In this document: positions 8,854 through 18,177 of the stretch, piece after piece
Numbering within the stretch: the stretch's first letter is position 1
How the letters are laid out: each line of letters opens with the position of its first letter
Assembly: GCF_014237835.1 (NCBI RefSeq)
Contig: NZ_JACJVI010000004.1
Coordinates: 248,001-312,000, forward strand
DNA length: 64,000 nucleotides
Direction: 5' to 3'
Source: Rhizobium sp. AQ_MP
Lineage (GTDB): Bacteria > Pseudomonadota > Alphaproteobacteria > Rhizobiales > Rhizobiaceae
Position numbers and translations under genes: made by a program
Notes under the pieces: model-generated
What the model saw: the letters and a program-made list of their open reading frames with translations, nothing else
The model's database searches: none
What the model was told of the DNA's origin: nothing

Positions 8854-10179
8854 TCAGCTCTGGCCTGCGACGCGCGGCTCAAGCTTGGCCTTGACTGAAA
8901 GTGGGCTGATATAGGGCTCGAGGCCCTTGAGGGTCGCGGTCAAGGCTCCGCGCATCTCCTGCATGCTTTCGAGACCGGCGTCGATCATCTTCGAGCGGGC
9001 GACTTCGTTGTTGAGGAGGAAATGCACCGCCTTGGCCAGCATCTCGGCATCGCGAACGATGCGGGCCGAACCCTTGCGCACGAGGCGCTGGTAGCTTTCG
9101 CGGAAATTGCTGACCTGCGGGCCGGAAAGAACTGCGCAGCCCAGCATGGCCGGCTCCAGCGGGTTCTGGCCACCGTCGGCGGAGAGCGAGCGCCCGACGA
9201 AGGCGACTTCGGTCAAGCGCAGGTAAAGACCCATTTCGCCAATCGTATCGCCGAGGAAGACATCGGTTTCGGGCGTGATCATATCGCCGCGGGTGCGACG
9301 GGCGACCACAAGCCCCTTTTCGACCAGCATGGCCTCGATCTCGTCGCTGCGCTCCGGATGGCGCGGCACGAGCACGGTCAGCATGCCGGTATGGGCCTTC
9401 AAGGCCCGATGGACCATGGAGGCGATCTTCTCTTCACCGTCGAAGGTGGAGATGGCGGCCCAGGTCTTGCGGTTGCCGATTTGCTGGCGATAGCGCTCCA
9501 GGACCTGCTCGTCGCAAGGCGGCGCATCGCTGTCGACCTTGATATTGCCGGAGACGCTGACCGGCCAGGCGCCGAGATCGCGGAAACGCTCGGCATCGAG
9601 ATCGGATTGGGCAATCACCAGGGCAAGCTTGCCGAACAGGGTTTCGGCGATCGACGGGTGGCGCTTCCAGCGGTCGAAGGAGCGGTCCGACATGCGGGCA
9701 TTGACGAGGATCTGCGGGATATGGCGGCGATGCAACTCGGCAAGCGTCGTCGGCCAGATCTCGGATTCGACGCCGATCGCAACGTCGGGCTGCCAGTAAT
9801 CGAGGAAGCGGCGGACGGAGGGCAACAAATCGAGTGGCACATACTGGTGCAGCACCATATCGCCGAGGCGGTTTTTGGCGACTTCGGCGGAGGTCACGGT
9901 GCCGGTCGTCAGCAGTACGTGGATGTCGCGGCGGCGCAGTTCGCGCATCAGGGCGACGACCGCCGTCGTTTCGCCGACACTTGCCGCATGGATCCAGACC
10001 AGCGGGCCGGCCGGCCGGGCAAGGCTTGCATGGCCGAAGCGTTCGTTGCGGCGGGCGCGGTCTTCCTTGCCCTTGGCCGCACGATAGGCGAGCATCGGAC
10101 GCGACAGAGGATATATGGCAAGCCCGAGCCAGCCATAGGATGTGAGCGCGAAGGATGCGAGACCGTCGCTCAGCGCCAT
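8854..10179 (-). CDS. waaA: 3-deoxy-D-manno-octulosonic acid (Kdo) transferase
   Basis: WaaA/KdtA adds Kdo residues from CMP-Kdo to the lipid A precursor on the cytoplasmic face of the inner membrane. The 441-residue product starts with a hydrophobic anchor (FALTSYGWLGLAIYPLS). It has the GT30 pattern: IHAASVGETTAVVALM with the catalytic Glu, TGTVTSAEVA, GVESEIWP, and C-terminal RHPERSDEIEAML and QNPLEPAMLGCAVLSGP. Length and motifs are normal. It is followed by the HAD phosphatase and lpxK on the same strand, forming an outer-membrane lipid cluster. Confidence 0.95.
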   Translation of the reverse strand: MALSDGLASFALTSYGWLGLAIYPLSRPMLAYRAAKGKEDRARRNERFGHASLARPAGPLVWIHAASVGETTAVVALMRELRRRDIHVLLTTGTVTSAEVAKNRLGDMVLHQYVPLDLLPSVRRFLDYWQPDVAIGVESEIWPTTLAELHRRHIPQILVNARMSDRSFDRWKRHPSIAETLFGKLALVIAQSDLDAERFRDLGAWPVSVSGNIKVDSDAPPCDEQVLERYRQQIGNRKTWAAISTFDGEEKIASMVHRALKAHTGMLTVLVPRHPERSDEIEAMLVEKGLVVARRTRGDMITPETDVFLGDTIGEMGLYLRLTEVAFVGRSLSADGGQNPLEPAMLGCAVLSGPQVSNFRESYQRLVRKGSARIVRDAEMLAKAVHFLLNNEVARSKMIDAGLESMQEMRGALTATLKGLEPYISPLSVKAKLEPRVAGQS

Positions 10180-10328
10180 GGTTCAGACCTGCTCATCTTC
10201 ATCGACAATGCCATGTTTCCCGTTCAGGAGGCGTCGCTACGCAACAAGAGAGATGCAAGAAGACTGAGTTGAAAACGTGACCCTTTCGGGTCGGGTGCGG
10301 CGGCGGTCAACAAGCCGCCGCCTGAACC

Positions 10329-10565
10329 TCACTTGTCGGAGGGGTTCAGAAGCCGATGCATATGCACGATGAAGTAGCGCATATGGGCGTTGTCGACGGT
10401 TGCCTGTGCCTTTGCCTTCCATGCCACGAGTGCACTGGCGTAATCCGGGAAGATGCCGACGATGTCGAGCGCGTCCAGATCACGGAACTGCACCTCTTCG
10501 AGGTTCGACAATTCACCGCCAAAAACCAGATGGAGAAGCTGCTTGTTTTCGTTGGTTTCCGTCAT
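10329..10565 (-). CDS. DUF4170 domain-containing protein
   Basis: A 78-residue acidic protein (MTETNENKQLLHLVFGGEL, then LDIVGIFPDYASALVAWKAK and MRYFIVHMHRLL). It matches the small DUF4170 family seen in Rhizobiales, often located between waaA and the inositol-monophosphatase-type gene, as here. Its function is unknown. The start at 10565 is used because the 12 extra residues of the longer frame (from 10601) are Lys/Ala-rich and not conserved in character. It lies 63 bases after the CysQ-like gene and 149 bases before waaA. Confidence 0.8.
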   Translation of the reverse strand: MTETNENKQLLHLVFGGELSNLEEVQFRDLDALDIVGIFPDYASALVAWKAKAQATVDNAHMRYFIVHMHRLLNPSDK

Positions 10566-10628
10566 GATTGCGGCCTTTTTCGCATTCTTGGTCTGTTGCA
10601 ATCCATCTGCGCGATTTCCCCTGAAAGG

Positions 10629-11459
10629 TCAACTCCGTGGAACTCGGGTGATGTTCTTGAGCAATGCCGGAAGAAGGTCACCCGATGCTGCGCACAGCAC
10701 GGGATGGGTGACGTCTTGCCTGTTATAAACGAGCGGCTGGCCCTCGAGATCGGTGATCGACCCGCCGGCCCGCGTCAGGATCAGATCGGCGGCGGCCAGG
10801 TCCCAATCGTGTGAACTCTTCTTGACCAGCGTCGCATCGATACGGCCATCGGCGACCAGAGCCAGGCGATAGGCGAGCGAAGGGATATGCTCGACGCGCT
10901 CGATGCGGGGTCTCAGCACCGGGCTGAAGCTTGCTATCATGTCCTGGGCGGAGGCGACCTTCAGGCTACCCTCGATGCCGGCCGTCGATACGGTGATGTC
11001 CTGGCCGTTGCGCCTTGCCGGACCGGCCGCAGTTGCCGTGAATTCCTCACCGAGGGAGGGCGCGACGAGAATGCCCGCGACCGGCTTTCCCTTGTGGACA
11101 ACGGCGACCGACACACACCAGGTGTCCTTGCCGGCCAGGAAGGCGCGGGTGCCGTCGATCGGGTCGATGACGAAGAGGGTTTCGCAGGAAAGGCGTGCCG
11201 GGTCGTCATCGGTCTCTTCCGACAGCCAGCCATAATTTGGCCGGGCGTGGCGGAGGATTTCCTCCAGAATGCGGTTGGCGGCATAATCGGCAGCACTGAC
11301 CGGCGAGCGGCCCTCGTTCTTCCACCAGACTTCCGGCGACTGGCCGAAATGGGCCATGGCCACCTTGCCCGCCTCGCGGGCCGCTTCGGTGATCAAAGCG
11401 AGATCCGCCTGCCAGTCGAAACGGGGTGCGCTTTCCGGCTTTCGATCAGAGTCCGGCAA
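10629..11459 (-). CDS. cysQ: Inositol monophosphatase family protein, CysQ-like 3'(2'),5'-bisphosphate nucleotidase
   Basis: A 276-residue member of the Li+-sensitive, Mg2+-dependent phosphatase family. Metal-ligand motifs are visible: KNEGRSPVSAADYAAN, SEETDDD, DPIDGTRAFLAGKDTW and the C-terminal HDWDLAAADLIL. The family includes CysQ, which removes the 3'-phosphate from PAP/PAPS in sulfur assimilation, and inositol monophosphatases. The CysQ assignment rests on the SEETxDD and DPIDGTxxF spacing and is moderately sure. The start overlaps the end of the TldE/PmbA gene by 14 bases, suggesting translational coupling. Confidence 0.8.
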   Translation of the reverse strand: MPDSDRKPESAPRFDWQADLALITEAAREAGKVAMAHFGQSPEVWWKNEGRSPVSAADYAANRILEEILRHARPNYGWLSEETDDDPARLSCETLFVIDPIDGTRAFLAGKDTWCVSVAVVHKGKPVAGILVAPSLGEEFTATAAGPARRNGQDITVSTAGIEGSLKVASAQDMIASFSPVLRPRIERVEHIPSLAYRLALVADGRIDATLVKKSSHDWDLAAADLILTRAGGSITDLEGQPLVYNRQDVTHPVLCAASGDLLPALLKNITRVPRS

Positions 11460-12792
11460 GGGTCATGCCCTCGATGGCGAGCGTGGGAGCGGCCACACCG
11501 AACTTGCGGTCGATGTCGTTGGCGACCGTGATCCGCATGAACATGTCCTTGAGGTTCGAAGCCAGTGTGATCTCGGAGACCGGATAGGTGAGCTCACCGT
11601 TTTCGATCCAGTAGCCACTCGCACCGCGACTATAGTCGCCAGTGATCATGTCGACGCCACTGCCGATCATGTCGGTGACGTAAAGGCCCGTGCCGACGCT
11701 GCGGATCAGCTCTTCCGGCGAGATGTCGCCGGGCTCCAGCGCGAGGTTGGTTGAGGATGGCGAGACGGAGGTGCCGCCGCGCACGCCGCGACCATTGGTC
11801 TTGAGCCCCAGTTCGCGGGCGGCAGACGACGAGAGGAACCAGTGCTTCAGCACCCCGTCCTCGATCATGGTCAGCGCCTTGCCCGAAACGCCTTCGCCAT
11901 CGAAGGGGCGAGAGGAGGAGCCGCGCATCTTCAGCGGATCGTCGGTGATGTTGAGGCCGGCCTTCAGCACCTGCTGCCCCATCTTGTCGCGCAGGAAGGA
12001 GGTTTTGCGGGCGACCGAAGCACCGTTGATGGCGCCGGCGATCGTGCCGACAAAACCACGGGCGACACGTGGGTCGAAGACGACGGTGAGGTTCGAGGCG
12101 GTCGGCACTTGACGCGGGTTCAGGCGGCGGATGGCGCGCTCGGCGGCGCGGCGGCCGATGTCCTCGGGGCTGTCGAGTTCGGCGAAATAGAGGCGGCTGT
12201 CGAAATCATGGTCGCGCTCCATCTTGGTGCCCTCGCCGGCGATGACGCCGACGGAGCGGGAGAAGCGCGAGCCGGCATAGCTGCCGGAAAAGCCGTGCGA
12301 GGTGACGAGCACCAGACCGCCCATGCCGGCGGAGGCACCGGCACCCAGCGAGTTGCTGACGCCGTTGACCGAGCGTGCCGCCTCTTCCATGGCCAGCGCG
12401 CTCTCGCGCAGCTGGTCGCTTGAGACATCCGTGTCGTCGAAGAGCTGGAGATCGGCGATTTCGCGTGCCAGATCGCCTTCGTCGGCGAGGCCGGCAAAGG
12501 GATCTTCGGGAGACACCTTGGCCATGGCGACCGCGCGCTCGGCGAGCGCCTTCAGGTCGAAGCCGGGATTGGCCGAGACGCTTGCCACCTGGCGGCCGAT
12601 GAAGACGCGCAGCGAGAAGTCGTCGCTTTCGGATGCTTCCGTCGACTCGACCTTGCCGAGACGCACGCTCACACCCTTGGAGCGGGAGCGGACAACGACG
12701 GCATCGGCCTTGTCGGCACCCGCCTTGATGGCAAGATCGACAAGCTGTTCGGCGCGTTCGAGGAGGTTGGCGGAATCGATTTGATTGGGCAT
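11446..12792 (-). CDS. pmbA: TldD/PmbA family protein (TldE-like metalloprotease partner)
   Basis: A 448-residue member of peptidase family U62. The N-terminal half contains AGADKADAVVVRSRSKGVSVRLGKVE. The C-terminal half has the glycine-rich family features GEGVSGKALTMIEDGVLKHW, GVRGGTSVSPSSTNL and TGDYSRGASGYWIENGEL. No HExxxH metal site is seen, as expected for the TldE/PmbA subunit rather than TldD. With TldD it proteolyses unfolded peptides, matures microcin and acts on CcdA in enterobacteria. It is upstream of, and overlaps, the CysQ-like gene; an operon starting here is likely. Confidence 0.9.
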   Translation of the reverse strand: MPNQIDSANLLERAEQLVDLAIKAGADKADAVVVRSRSKGVSVRLGKVESTEASESDDFSLRVFIGRQVASVSANPGFDLKALAERAVAMAKVSPEDPFAGLADEGDLAREIADLQLFDDTDVSSDQLRESALAMEEAARSVNGVSNSLGAGASAGMGGLVLVTSHGFSGSYAGSRFSRSVGVIAGEGTKMERDHDFDSRLYFAELDSPEDIGRRAAERAIRRLNPRQVPTASNLTVVFDPRVARGFVGTIAGAINGASVARKTSFLRDKMGQQVLKAGLNITDDPLKMRGSSSRPFDGEGVSGKALTMIEDGVLKHWFLSSSAARELGLKTNGRGVRGGTSVSPSSTNLALEPGDISPEELIRSVGTGLYVTDMIGSGVDMITGDYSRGASGYWIENGELTYPVSEITLASNLKDMFMRITVANDIDRKFGVAAPTLAIEGMTLAGL

Positions 12793-12927
12793 AGGTTGGC
12801 CTTTCCTTCCCGCTCCATTTATTGTGCCTTACAAGGGGCATCAAGGGCGGTTCGGGCTTTTCCATTCACGAGCCCGGCATAGGCCCACGAGAAGTCCGCC
12901 TGACGTCGGCAAACAAGGAGAATAGAC

Positions 12928-14736
12928 TTGGCCAGCGCAACCGAAGCCCTGTTTGCCCAACCCCTGCTTCTGCTCGGCGGTGCCGTCATCGCGGCCCCGA
13001 TTTTCCGCAAACTCGGGCTTGGGACCGTGCTGGGCTATCTCGCGGCCGGCGTGATCATCGGCCCTGTGCTGCATCTGATCGGTGGCTCGGGCGAAATCCT
13101 CGCCGTGGCCGAACTCGGCGTCGTGCTGCTGCTCTTCATCATCGGGCTTGAGCTCAAGCCCAGCCGCCTCTGGCATATGCGGCGCGACATCTTTGGGCTG
13201 GGCACCAGTCAGGTCGTGCTCACAGGTCTGGCGCTGACGGGCATCGTGATGGCTTCGGGTCTGCTCGACTGGCGCGGGGCGCTGGTTGCGGGGTTCGGCC
13301 TGGCGCTGTCATCGACCGCCTTTGCCCTGCAGCTTCTGGAGGATTATGGCGACATGAACAGTCGCTACGGACAGCGGTCCTTCTCGATCCTGCTGTTCCA
13401 GGACCTCGCGATCGTGCCGCTTCTGGCGATGGTTTCGGTGCTCGGTGCACAGGGAGGCGGGGCTGAGCAGTCACCGCTTCTTGAAGTGGCAATCGCGGTC
13501 GGAGCCGTGATCGCGATGATCCTGGCTGGCCGCTACCTGCTGACTCCGATGTTCCAGATCATCGCCAGGACCGGCGCCCGCGAGGTGATGATTGCCGCAG
13601 CCTTGTTCGTGGTGCTCGGATCGGCCTATCTCATGCAGGTCGCCGGGCTTTCCATGGCCATGGGCGCCTTCCTCGCCGGCGTGATGCTGGCGGAATCCTC
13701 CTATCGCCACGAGCTGGAGGCCGATATCGAGCCGTTCCGCGGCTTGCTGCTGGCGCTCTTCTTCATCGCCGTAGGGCTTTCGATGGAACTGCAGGTGATT
13801 ACCGACAACCTGCTCTTGATCGCGCTTGCCGTACCGGTGCTGATGGCGGTCAAGGCACTTGCGATCTTCACGATCTGCAGAATCGCCGGATCGTCGCGCA
13901 ATGATGCAATCCAGATCGCCATGCTCCTGCCGCAAGGCGGAGAGTTCGGCTTCGTGCTATTCACTACGGCTGCGGCGGCCGGCCTGTTCAGCGGCGCGGA
14001 GGCCTCGCTGCTGATCTCGATCGTCACCCTCTCGATGGCGCTGACGCCGCTGACGGCGATGATCGGCCAGAGGTTGCTGAGCCGGGATTCCGTCGAAAAG
14101 GAAGAGATGGAAGAGGATTTCGAAGGGGCCGGATCCGACGTGCTGATGATCGGCTTCTCGCGCTTCGGCCAGATCGCGGCGCAGATCCTGCTGGCCAGCG
14201 GACGGGACGTGACCATTCTCGACGACAGCCCGGACCGCATTCGTCAAGCGGCGACCTTCGGCTTCCGGATTTATTTCGGAGACGGCACACGGCTCGACAT
14301 GCTGCGCGCAGCCGGCATCGAGAAGGCGAAGATCGTTGCCGTGTGTACGCACAAGAAGGAAATCACCGACAAGATCGTCGACCTTATCCGGTCAGAATAC
14401 CCGGATGTCCGGCTCTTCGTGCGCGCCTATGACCGGATCCACAGCCTCGAACTGCGGGCCAGGGACGTGGAATACGAGCTGCGCGAGACCTTCGAGTCCG
14501 GTCTGCTTTTCGGTCGCCGAACCCTGGAGGGCCTGGGGGCTACCGAGGACGAGGCCTATGAAATCGGCGAGGATATCCGCCGGCGTGACGAAGAACGGTT
14601 GAGGCTTCAGGCACAGGAAGGCATTCTTGCCGGCCGGGAACTGATGCACAAGCGACCGGTGAAACCGGAACCGCTGATCAAGCCGAAGAAACCGATCCAG
14701 ACGGTCGAGGAAGACGACAAGATACCAGCGGCCTGA
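12928..14736 (+). CDS. Kef-type K+/H+ antiporter with RCK (TrkA-N) domain
   Basis: A 602-residue CPA2 monovalent cation:proton antiporter. About 12 hydrophobic segments fill residues 1-385, beginning LLLLGGAVIAAPIFRKLGLG, with GLALSSTAFALQLLEDYG and a glutamine-linked LLFQDLAIVPLLAM typical of KefB/KefC. A cytoplasmic Rossmann RCK domain follows (DVLMIGFSRFGQIAAQIL, then FGDGTRLDMLRAAGI), and a charged tail. The start codon is TTG at 12928: AAGGAG lies at 12915-12920 with 7 bases of spacing, and no ATG fits. It exports K+ in exchange for H+, probably during electrophile or pH stress. The NAD(H)/glutathione-binding RCK module suggests redox gating. Confidence 0.92.
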   Translation: MASATEALFAQPLLLLGGAVIAAPIFRKLGLGTVLGYLAAGVIIGPVLHLIGGSGEILAVAELGVVLLLFIIGLELKPSRLWHMRRDIFGLGTSQVVLTGLALTGIVMASGLLDWRGALVAGFGLALSSTAFALQLLEDYGDMNSRYGQRSFSILLFQDLAIVPLLAMVSVLGAQGGGAEQSPLLEVAIAVGAVIAMILAGRYLLTPMFQIIARTGAREVMIAAALFVVLGSAYLMQVAGLSMAMGAFLAGVMLAESSYRHELEADIEPFRGLLLALFFIAVGLSMELQVITDNLLLIALAVPVLMAVKALAIFTICRIAGSSRNDAIQIAMLLPQGGEFGFVLFTTAAAAGLFSGAEASLLISIVTLSMALTPLTAMIGQRLLSRDSVEKEEMEEDFEGAGSDVLMIGFSRFGQIAAQILLASGRDVTILDDSPDRIRQAATFGFRIYFGDGTRLDMLRAAGIEKAKIVAVCTHKKEITDKIVDLIRSEYPDVRLFVRAYDRIHSLELRARDVEYELRETFESGLLFGRRTLEGLGATEDEAYEIGEDIRRRDEERLRLQAQEGILAGRELMHKRPVKPEPLIKPKKPIQTVEEDDKIPAA

Positions 14737-14742
14737 TCGCGC

Positions 14743-15618
14743 TCAGTGGCGGACGAAATCCTCGATCCGGGCAGCAAGATCACGCTTCAGCGGATCCTTC
14801 AGGCGGTCGCAGATCTCGAGGATCTGGCGGGCCTTGAAGAAGTCGAGGACCTTGTAGCTGTTGACCTCCGGCCGGATGTAGATATCCGGCTGGCAGATCT
14901 TCATCTTCAGCGCGATATGCGACTGCATCATCAGCTGCGAGGCGCCGAAGAGGCTGTCGATGCGGTTCGGGACGAGCGAGCCATCGCCTTCCGGCGCACC
15001 GATGACGTCGATCGCCACCATGATATCGGTCTTGCCGACGAGATGGTCGTAAGGGACCGGGTTGAAGATGCCGCCATCGATCATAAGCCGACCATCAATC
15101 GTCACGGGTGCGAAAAGCGCCGGGATGGCCGCCGATGCCGACAGCGCTTCGTAAAGATCGCCTTCGCTGCGGACCATTTCGCACTGGCCGTAGTAGTCGG
15201 TCGCGATCACCGTCAGCGGCAGTCTCAGGTCTGCAAAACTCTCGGGGATCTGCGGCGGCAGGAAGGCGCGCAAGAGGCGCGGCAGGTTGAACTGGCCAAG
15301 CCGAAAACCGCCCAGCGCGCGGATGCTGGCCGGGCGCAGGCTCCAGAAACGGTTGAGAACAAGGCCCCGGTTGTCGGCGAGTTCCAGGGTGTAGTCCCTG
15401 ATGTCGCGACCGCTCATGCCGGCGGCATAGCCCGCACCGAGGATCGCGCCCATGGACGAGCCGGCAATCAGCGCCGGCCTGATGCCGAGTTCATCGAAGA
15501 CTTCGAGAACCGGAATATGGGCAAAGCCGCGAGCGCCCCCTGCCCCAAGCGCCAGACCGATCGTCGGATCGGCCTTGACGGCTGTGGATGGGATGGGCGT
15601 TTCTGCAACGAGATCCAT
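14743..15618 (-). CDS. Patatin-like phospholipase family protein
   Basis: A 291-residue patatin-domain hydrolase. The oxyanion loop is GLALGAGGARGFAHI (residues about 25-39) and the nucleophile elbow is GSSMG (about 58-62). The catalytic Asp is in LMIDGGIFNPVPYD, giving the Ser-Asp dyad. The length and GAGGARG form resemble the RssA/YlbK group. It probably cleaves acyl chains from phospholipids, at the inner membrane or in the cytoplasm, as no signal peptide is seen. Its end is 6 bases from the end of the Kef gene (convergent), and rsmD lies directly upstream on the same strand. Confidence 0.88.
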   Translation of the reverse strand: MDLVAETPIPSTAVKADPTIGLALGAGGARGFAHIPVLEVFDELGIRPALIAGSSMGAILGAGYAAGMSGRDIRDYTLELADNRGLVLNRFWSLRPASIRALGGFRLGQFNLPRLLRAFLPPQIPESFADLRLPLTVIATDYYGQCEMVRSEGDLYEALSASAAIPALFAPVTIDGRLMIDGGIFNPVPYDHLVGKTDIMVAIDVIGAPEGDGSLVPNRIDSLFGASQLMMQSHIALKMKICQPDIYIRPEVNSYKVLDFFKARQILEICDRLKDPLKRDLAARIEDFVRH

Positions 15619-15645
15619 GGGCTCAGCCTTTCTCCACTGACGGGA

Positions 15646-16206
15646 TCAGGATGGCCTATAGGAAAAGAAGTACATTTTCGTGTCACCGAAGGTGCGCTCC
15701 TCGATGAAGGCGAAGACCGGATCGACGGAGACCTGCACATCGCCGCGCTCTTCGAGGATGACGAGCGCATCCTTCGCCAGCCAGCCACCCTGATGGGCGG
15801 ACAGGAGCGCCTTTTCCCCCAACCCCTTCCCATAGGGCGGATCGGCAAACAGAAGCTCGAAGGGTTCGATATTGTTCGAGGGGCCGAGGCTGGTGGCGTC
15901 GCGCCTCAGGATGCGGGCCCGGCCGTGCAGGCCGAGCGCATCGATGTTTTCCCACAGAAGGCTGCGGCCCTCGACGCTGTTTTCGACAAACAGCGCCGAC
16001 TTGCAGCCGCGCGACAGCGCCTCGATGCCAACGGCACCTGTCCCGGCAAAAAGGTCGAGGATGCGGGTGCCGTCGAGCACGCCCGGATGGGCGTGCGCGA
16101 GGATGTTGAAGAGGCTTTCGCGCGTCCGGTCGATGGTCGGCCGGATGTCATTCGACTTCGGCGTGGCCAGGCTGCGGCCACGAAACTCACCGCCGACGAT
16201 GCGCAT
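15646..16206 (-). CDS. rsmD: 16S rRNA (guanine966-N2)-methyltransferase RsmD
   Basis: A 186-residue SAM-dependent methyltransferase with the whole RsmD pattern. It begins MRIVGGEFRGRSLATPKSND, then RPTIDRTRESLFNIL. The SAM-binding ILDLFAGTGAVGIEALSRG and the catalytic FADPPYGKG, the (N/D)PPY motif for exocyclic amine methylation, follow. It acts on the assembling 30S subunit. It starts 6 bases after the rluB stop on the same strand, so the two rRNA-modification genes are very likely one transcript. Confidence 0.95.
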   Translation of the reverse strand: MRIVGGEFRGRSLATPKSNDIRPTIDRTRESLFNILAHAHPGVLDGTRILDLFAGTGAVGIEALSRGCKSALFVENSVEGRSLLWENIDALGLHGRARILRRDATSLGPSNNIEPFELLFADPPYGKGLGEKALLSAHQGGWLAKDALVILEERGDVQVSVDPVFAFIEERTFGDTKMYFFSYRPS

Positions 16207-16212
16207 GCCGGT

Positions 16213-18108
16213 TTACCTCTTGCCCTTCGGGGCGCCGCTGCGGCCACCGGAGGGCTTACCGCCCGGGCCACCCGCGCGCGGGCCACCGGCAGGACGACCG
16301 CCTGGCTTGCCGCCAAAGCTCTTGCCACCACCGGGCTTGCCACCAAACGACTTTCCACCAGGCTTACCTGCGGGCTTGCCGCCGAAGGATTTGCCTGCAG
16401 GCTTGTCACCGAAGGGCTTTCCGCCACGCGGCTTGTCGCCGAAGGGACGTTCGCCACGCGGGCGGTCATCCCGGGGTCTGTCGTCGCGGGGACGATCATC
16501 GCGCGGGCGATCGCCACGCGGAGGACGATCACCAAAGTCACGCTTCGGACCACGGTCGGAAAACTCGCGGCGCGGGCCGCGGTCTTCACCTTCGCGACGC
16601 GGCGCTCGTTCGGCACGGTCGCCGAAATCGCGGCGAGGTCCACGGTCGGCACCTTCGCGGCGCGGAGCGCGATCGTCACCGTCACGACGGGGCGGACGGG
16701 CACCGAAGCCACCAGGCTTACCACCGCGGCCGCCGGGCTTCTGATCCGGACCGTCGGCGCGGATCCAGTCACCCTCTTCGTCGCGGGCACGAGTGATCTG
16801 AACGGTCGAGGTCGGTCGGTCGTCAAAACGGTCAACGGGCTTTGCGCCCCGCGGATCGGGCTTCCGGCGCGCTGCGGCGGCGGCTGCCTTTTCGCCAAGC
16901 GGACGGGCGCCGGGCGCCATCCAGACATTGGCGGTGCGGCCTTTGGTGTTGCCAGCCGGACGCTTCGGCTTGTCGCCAAACTTGTCGCCGGACTTGCCAT
17001 CGTCGCGGCGCGTGTCGAGGCGTCCGAGTGCCTTCTCGCGGCGGTCGCCCTTGTCGGACCAGTCTTTTGGCGCGCGCTTCTTGTCTGTCGGGCGCTCTTC
17101 GCGGCTCCAGTCGGACTTCGTTTCGCGGCCGGGCTTCTTCGCCGTCGCTTGCGCCTCTTCCTCGTCGGTCTCGACGCCGTGGCTGTAAAGCGGCGCGTCG
17201 AAATTGGCCTTGGATTCCTCGATCAGGCGGGGACCGAGCTGGTCGCGCAGCATGCGGCCGCGGACCTCAAGCACCTTTCCTTCCGGCAGGTCGCCAAGCT
17301 GGAAGGGACCGTAGGAGATACGGATCAGGCGGTTGACCTCGAGACCAAGCGCGCCGAGCACGTTCTTGATTTCGCGGTTCTTGCCTTCGCGCAGACCCAT
17401 GGTGATCCAGACATTGTGGCCCTGCTTGCGGTCGAGCGTGGCGTCGATCGCGCCATAGAGCACGCCGTCGACGGCGATGCCTTCCTTCAGCGCGTCGAGC
17501 GCCGGCTGGTCGACCTCGCCATAGGCGCGCACGCGGTAGCGGCGCAGCCAGCCGGTGGTCGGCAGTTCGAGCACGCGGGCGAGACCGCCGTCATTGGTGA
17601 GCAGCAGCAGGCCCTCGGTGTTGATGTCGAGGCGGCCGATCGACATGACGCGCGGCAGCTCTTCTGGCAGGTTCTCGAACACTGTCGGGCGGCCTTCCGG
17701 ATCGGAATTCGTCGTCACCAGGCCGGCCGGCTTGTGGTAGAGCCACAGACGGGTACGTTCGATGCCACGGATCGGATGACCGTCGACCTCGATCTTGTCG
17801 GCGAGCGTCGCATTGACGACGGGGGTGTCGAGCACCTTGCCGTTCATCGACACGCGGCCTTCCATGATCATGCGCTCGATGTCGCGGCGCGAGGCGACGC
17901 CGGCGCGGGCGAGCAGCTTGGAGATACGTTCGGGCTTGACGACGTCGTCGCTCGCGGTTGCTTCGGCACGCGGAGCGCGGGCGGGCTTCGACGCGGGCTT
18001 GTCTTCGAACTTGTCGGCCGAACGGGCGGTTGGTTTTCTGGTTTGCGGCTTGCCGCTGCGGTCGGAGGACTTTGCCCCCGGACGCCTGGACTTGTCTTTG
18101 AATGTCAT
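16213..18108 (-). CDS. rluB: 23S rRNA pseudouridine synthase RluB-type with long basic repetitive tail
   Basis: The 631-residue product has a basic leader, an S4 RNA-binding domain at about residues 60-105 (RISKLLARAGVASRRDIERM) and an RsuA/RluB catalytic domain. The active-site Asp is in SIGRLD (about residue 161), followed by INTEGLLLLTND. From about residue 310 to the end the chain is low-complexity. It is rich in Lys, Arg, Gly, Asp and Pro, with repeated RDDRP units, GPRREF/GPKRDF units and FGGKPxGK units. Such tails are known on rhizobial RluB proteins, but the standard enzyme is roughly 240-300 residues. The tail is presumably disordered and RNA-binding. It is followed by rsmD and divergent from tadA. 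Confidence 0.9.
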   Translation of the reverse strand: MTFKDKSRRPGAKSSDRSGKPQTRKPTARSADKFEDKPASKPARAPRAEATASDDVVKPERISKLLARAGVASRRDIERMIMEGRVSMNGKVLDTPVVNATLADKIEVDGHPIRGIERTRLWLYHKPAGLVTTNSDPEGRPTVFENLPEELPRVMSIGRLDINTEGLLLLTNDGGLARVLELPTTGWLRRYRVRAYGEVDQPALDALKEGIAVDGVLYGAIDATLDRKQGHNVWITMGLREGKNREIKNVLGALGLEVNRLIRISYGPFQLGDLPEGKVLEVRGRMLRDQLGPRLIEESKANFDAPLYSHGVETDEEEAQATAKKPGRETKSDWSREERPTDKKRAPKDWSDKGDRREKALGRLDTRRDDGKSGDKFGDKPKRPAGNTKGRTANVWMAPGARPLGEKAAAAAARRKPDPRGAKPVDRFDDRPTSTVQITRARDEEGDWIRADGPDQKPGGRGGKPGGFGARPPRRDGDDRAPRREGADRGPRRDFGDRAERAPRREGEDRGPRREFSDRGPKRDFGDRPPRGDRPRDDRPRDDRPRDDRPRGERPFGDKPRGGKPFGDKPAGKSFGGKPAGKPGGKSFGGKPGGGKSFGGKPGGRPAGGPRAGGPGGKPSGGRSGAPKGKR

Positions 18109-18177
18109 TTGCTGTTTGCCTGTGGTTTGGGCTGTCGTATCAGGTCGCGCGGCTCTGGTTAAGTGGAAAGTTCAGGC

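Noticed and set aside
16213..17200. Repeated codons that could suggest a CRISPR array or satellite
   Set aside because: The repeats are in frame within the rluB tail, are imperfect and short, and lack spacers.
14746..18162. A 1138-codon open frame on the plus strand
   Set aside because: It runs antisense through the patatin, rsmD and rluB genes, all of which have clear family motifs on the minus strand. The long frame is a by-product of GC-rich codon bias and the repetitive rluB tail.
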